64,000 bases of DNA from positions 62,001-126,000 of the forward strand of contig CATKHW010000380.1 of the NCBI GenBank assembly GCA_949752795.1. Direction: 5' to 3'. Position 1 is the first letter of the stretch. The number at the start of each line of letters is the position of its first letter. A program made the translations under genes and the position numbers. Origin of the DNA: Hyperoodon ampullatus (Eukaryota; Chordata; Mammalia; Artiodactyla; Ziphiidae). The notes under the pieces are model-generated. The model saw only the letters and a list, made by a program, of their open reading frames with translations. It did not search any database and was not told where the DNA came from. Below are positions 62,379 through 64,000 of the stretch, piece by piece.

Positions 62379-64000
62379 GTCCCTTTCACTGAGGAAGGTG
62401 TAGGTCTTGTCTATTCCATAGTTGGTTTTTGGAACGGTACCTGTGCTTATATCAAACTCTGGTTTTATGCATCACCCCACCTCTCCTTCCCCCTTAAGCA
62501 GGCATAAGAGTGTTTTCTAAATGTGAGACACTGTTCTCTTTCCTAACTCAGTTCAAGTGTAGCCCTGTTTACAGGATCTTCATAAGTGATATCTTATGAT
62601 AAGTTTCTTTTTCTGTGTGACTTATTTCACTTAGAATCATCGTACCTGAATCCACCCATTTTGCTGCTACTGGTCTTATGACATTGATTTCATGGCTGAG
62701 GGATATTCCATCGTACATAAGTACCACAATTTTTTGAAGCATTTTTATATTTCCTGGGATATTTAAGGTGTACCCAAGTTGAGGTCCTTGTAAGCAGTGC
62801 AGCCCTAAATTTTGGGGTGGCTCTGTCTTATTGATTTTCAGTTTTCCCAAGGAATATTCCCTAGACTTGAAGTGCCCTTGGCTCTGTAGCTCTGTTGTTT
62901 ACTTGTTTTAGGGAACACAATGCACTCCTCCAGAGAGGCAGCTGGCAATTTACATCCCGCCCATCAGCATAACAAGGCTCCATGTTCTCCAGAGCCTGTC
63001 TTGCCTTTCTGGTTTTTACACATTTTGTGAATGTCCCTTTTGACCGGTGGGAAGTGATACTTCTTTGTAGTGCAGATTTGCATTGCCCGCTTGCTTGCTT
63101 GGCCAAAAAGGGCGTATGCGTTTTCTCCTGAATATATTCAGGAAAAAACGCATACGCCCTTTTTGGCCAAGTGCATCATTGTCGAAGTTGTGCCCCTCTT
63201 CCTGTGCTTTAAAGGCGATTCCAACGTACATCTTGAAATCTGTTTCCTGCTATTCTGCCTCGCTTTCAAGTCCGCCTCGTTGCCTTCCCTCAACAGACTT
63301 TTGGACCATAGTTGTCCTTTATTACTCGGCCAGTTTGTGAATTGCTGTGCCCCTGAGCTCCATTTTTCAACTCGTTTTTGGTGAGCTGACCGCAAGTCCA
63401 AAATTTTGGTTCAGGACCTATACTGGTTCCCGGTGGGTGGCTGAGACTTTGGTTAATTCTTCTTACTGCCGGGAAATTACAGTGATATGTGCCCGTCCAA
63501 ATGCCTAACAGCTTCTCTCTCATTGGTTGTCCCTCTTCCCTTTCAACCTCTGCCAAATTGGCAACCTGTGCGAACCAGGAGGTTAAAGGGGCTGTCTCTC
63601 CAAGTTGGGAGGTTGATAGTAAAGCAGATGGAAAGTCAAACCGGAGCACCAGGAGAGGGACTATTCGTTGAGTTTTAGAAACCTTTCGATTTCACAGTGT
63701 GTCCGTTCTCTAGGTTTCCCATACATGTTATAGCTGTAGTAATATTCCCTTCAACCTGGAGAGTTGGGACGCATGGAATGGGTGCCATGCATTATTGCTT
63801 TAAAGGGTCTGCATTTGCTCAACCAATCTCACCAAACCTCTCAGTCACAAGTGTCCAGCCTTATGCCACATCCAGCTGTGGTTGTAGATAGGGTCATTCA
63901 AGGTTTCATCAGAGACCCTGAAGGAATTGTAAAGAATTTCCGAGGTTTTTGTTTTGTTTTTGAAATTCCTTTTTATACTGGGTTTGAGATGATTTTCGCT
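62379..64000 (+). repeat. Array B unit B18 (type b, cut by window end)
   Basis: 1,622 bp present. Nearly identical to B15; a difference noted is GTAGCCCTG for GTAGCCATG near 62561. Palindrome 63098-63171 with one mismatch. Confidence 0.93.

Larger units (their letters stand above)
32821..64000. repeat. Array B: 1.74-kb tandem satellite, probable common cetacean satellite
   Basis: GTCCCTTTCACTGA recurs at 32821, 34558, 36295, 38033, 39771, 41510, 43249, 44989, 46728, 48467, 50206, 51945, 53685, 55424, 57163, 58901, 60640 and 62379, giving 1,737-1,740-bp head-to-tail units. The unit length and an internal LINE-1 remnant fit what is known of the common cetacean satellite, reported to be LINE-1-derived; I recall a 1998 note by Kapitonov, Holmquist and Jurka, not checked here. 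A GGTACC (KpnI) site lies at the same place in each unit. The right end is outside the window. Confidence 0.93.
55328..64000 (+). repeat. Array B a/b block (order a-b-a-a-b)
   Basis: Units B14, B16 and B17 share one variant set and B15 and B18 another. Within each set the units are almost identical. The order fits either an a-a-b trimer cut at the left or an a-b dimer that gained one a unit by unequal exchange; the window is too short to choose. Confidence 0.8.

Noticed and set aside
1..64000. CRISPR array, prophage or other bacterial system suggested by regular repeats
   Set aside because: Repeat units are kilobases long, contain vertebrate LINE-1 sequence and have no short repeat-spacer structure or bacterial gene.

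Overview
The window is mammalian satellite DNA from end to end, with no protein-coding gene, tRNA, rRNA, CRISPR array or bacterial feature that I can support. It consists of two head-to-tail tandem arrays that meet at a clean junction between bases 32820 and 32821. The open reading frames present recur at the repeat period and are relics of LINE-1 ORF2 or chance frames in homogenised repeats.

Array A (1-32820) has about 12 units of 2,727-2,732 bp. In first-unit coordinates each unit contains, in order: the end of a GC-rich segment (1-216); a T-run that looks like an antisense poly(A) tail (217-234); an AT-rich stretch; a fairly young, 5'-truncated LINE-1 3' end on the minus strand (about 376-1320); a GAAA microsatellite; a roughly 340-bp spacer with a close match to the CTCF core motif (1543-1561); a second, more decayed antisense LINE-1 3' end (about 1690-2152); and a GC-rich segment (2153 into the next unit). 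Units come in several sequence types. Three consecutive units (5464-13653) recur almost unchanged 10,922 bp downstream (16386-24575), which implies a four-unit higher-order repeat. I do not recognise this family.

Array B (32821-64000) has 17 full units and one partial unit of 1,737-1,740 bp. Unit length, the decayed antisense LINE-1 tail inside each unit and the LINE-1 type in array A all point to the common cetacean satellite, whose roughly 1.75-kb form is known from baleen whales and non-dolphin toothed whales (dolphins carry a shorter, roughly 1.58-kb form). Each unit also carries a 74-bp zero-spacer palindrome within the LINE-1 remnant. It is perfect in five units and mismatched in the rest. 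Array B has three blocks: units B1-B3, homogenised at 1,737 bp; a five-unit higher-order repeat of about 8,696 bp, present slightly more than twice (about 37.3-55.3 kb); and a block of two unit types in the order a-b-a-a-b (about 55.3 kb to the end).

The likely source is a non-delphinid cetacean, in constitutive heterochromatin. The features act as chromosome structure rather than as genes. The points most worth following are the regularly spaced CTCF-like motif in array A, the palindrome in array B, and the repeated recruitment of same-orientation LINE-1 3' ends into long-unit satellites. Homology statements rest on reading by eye against remembered LINE-1 sequence; no alignment was run.
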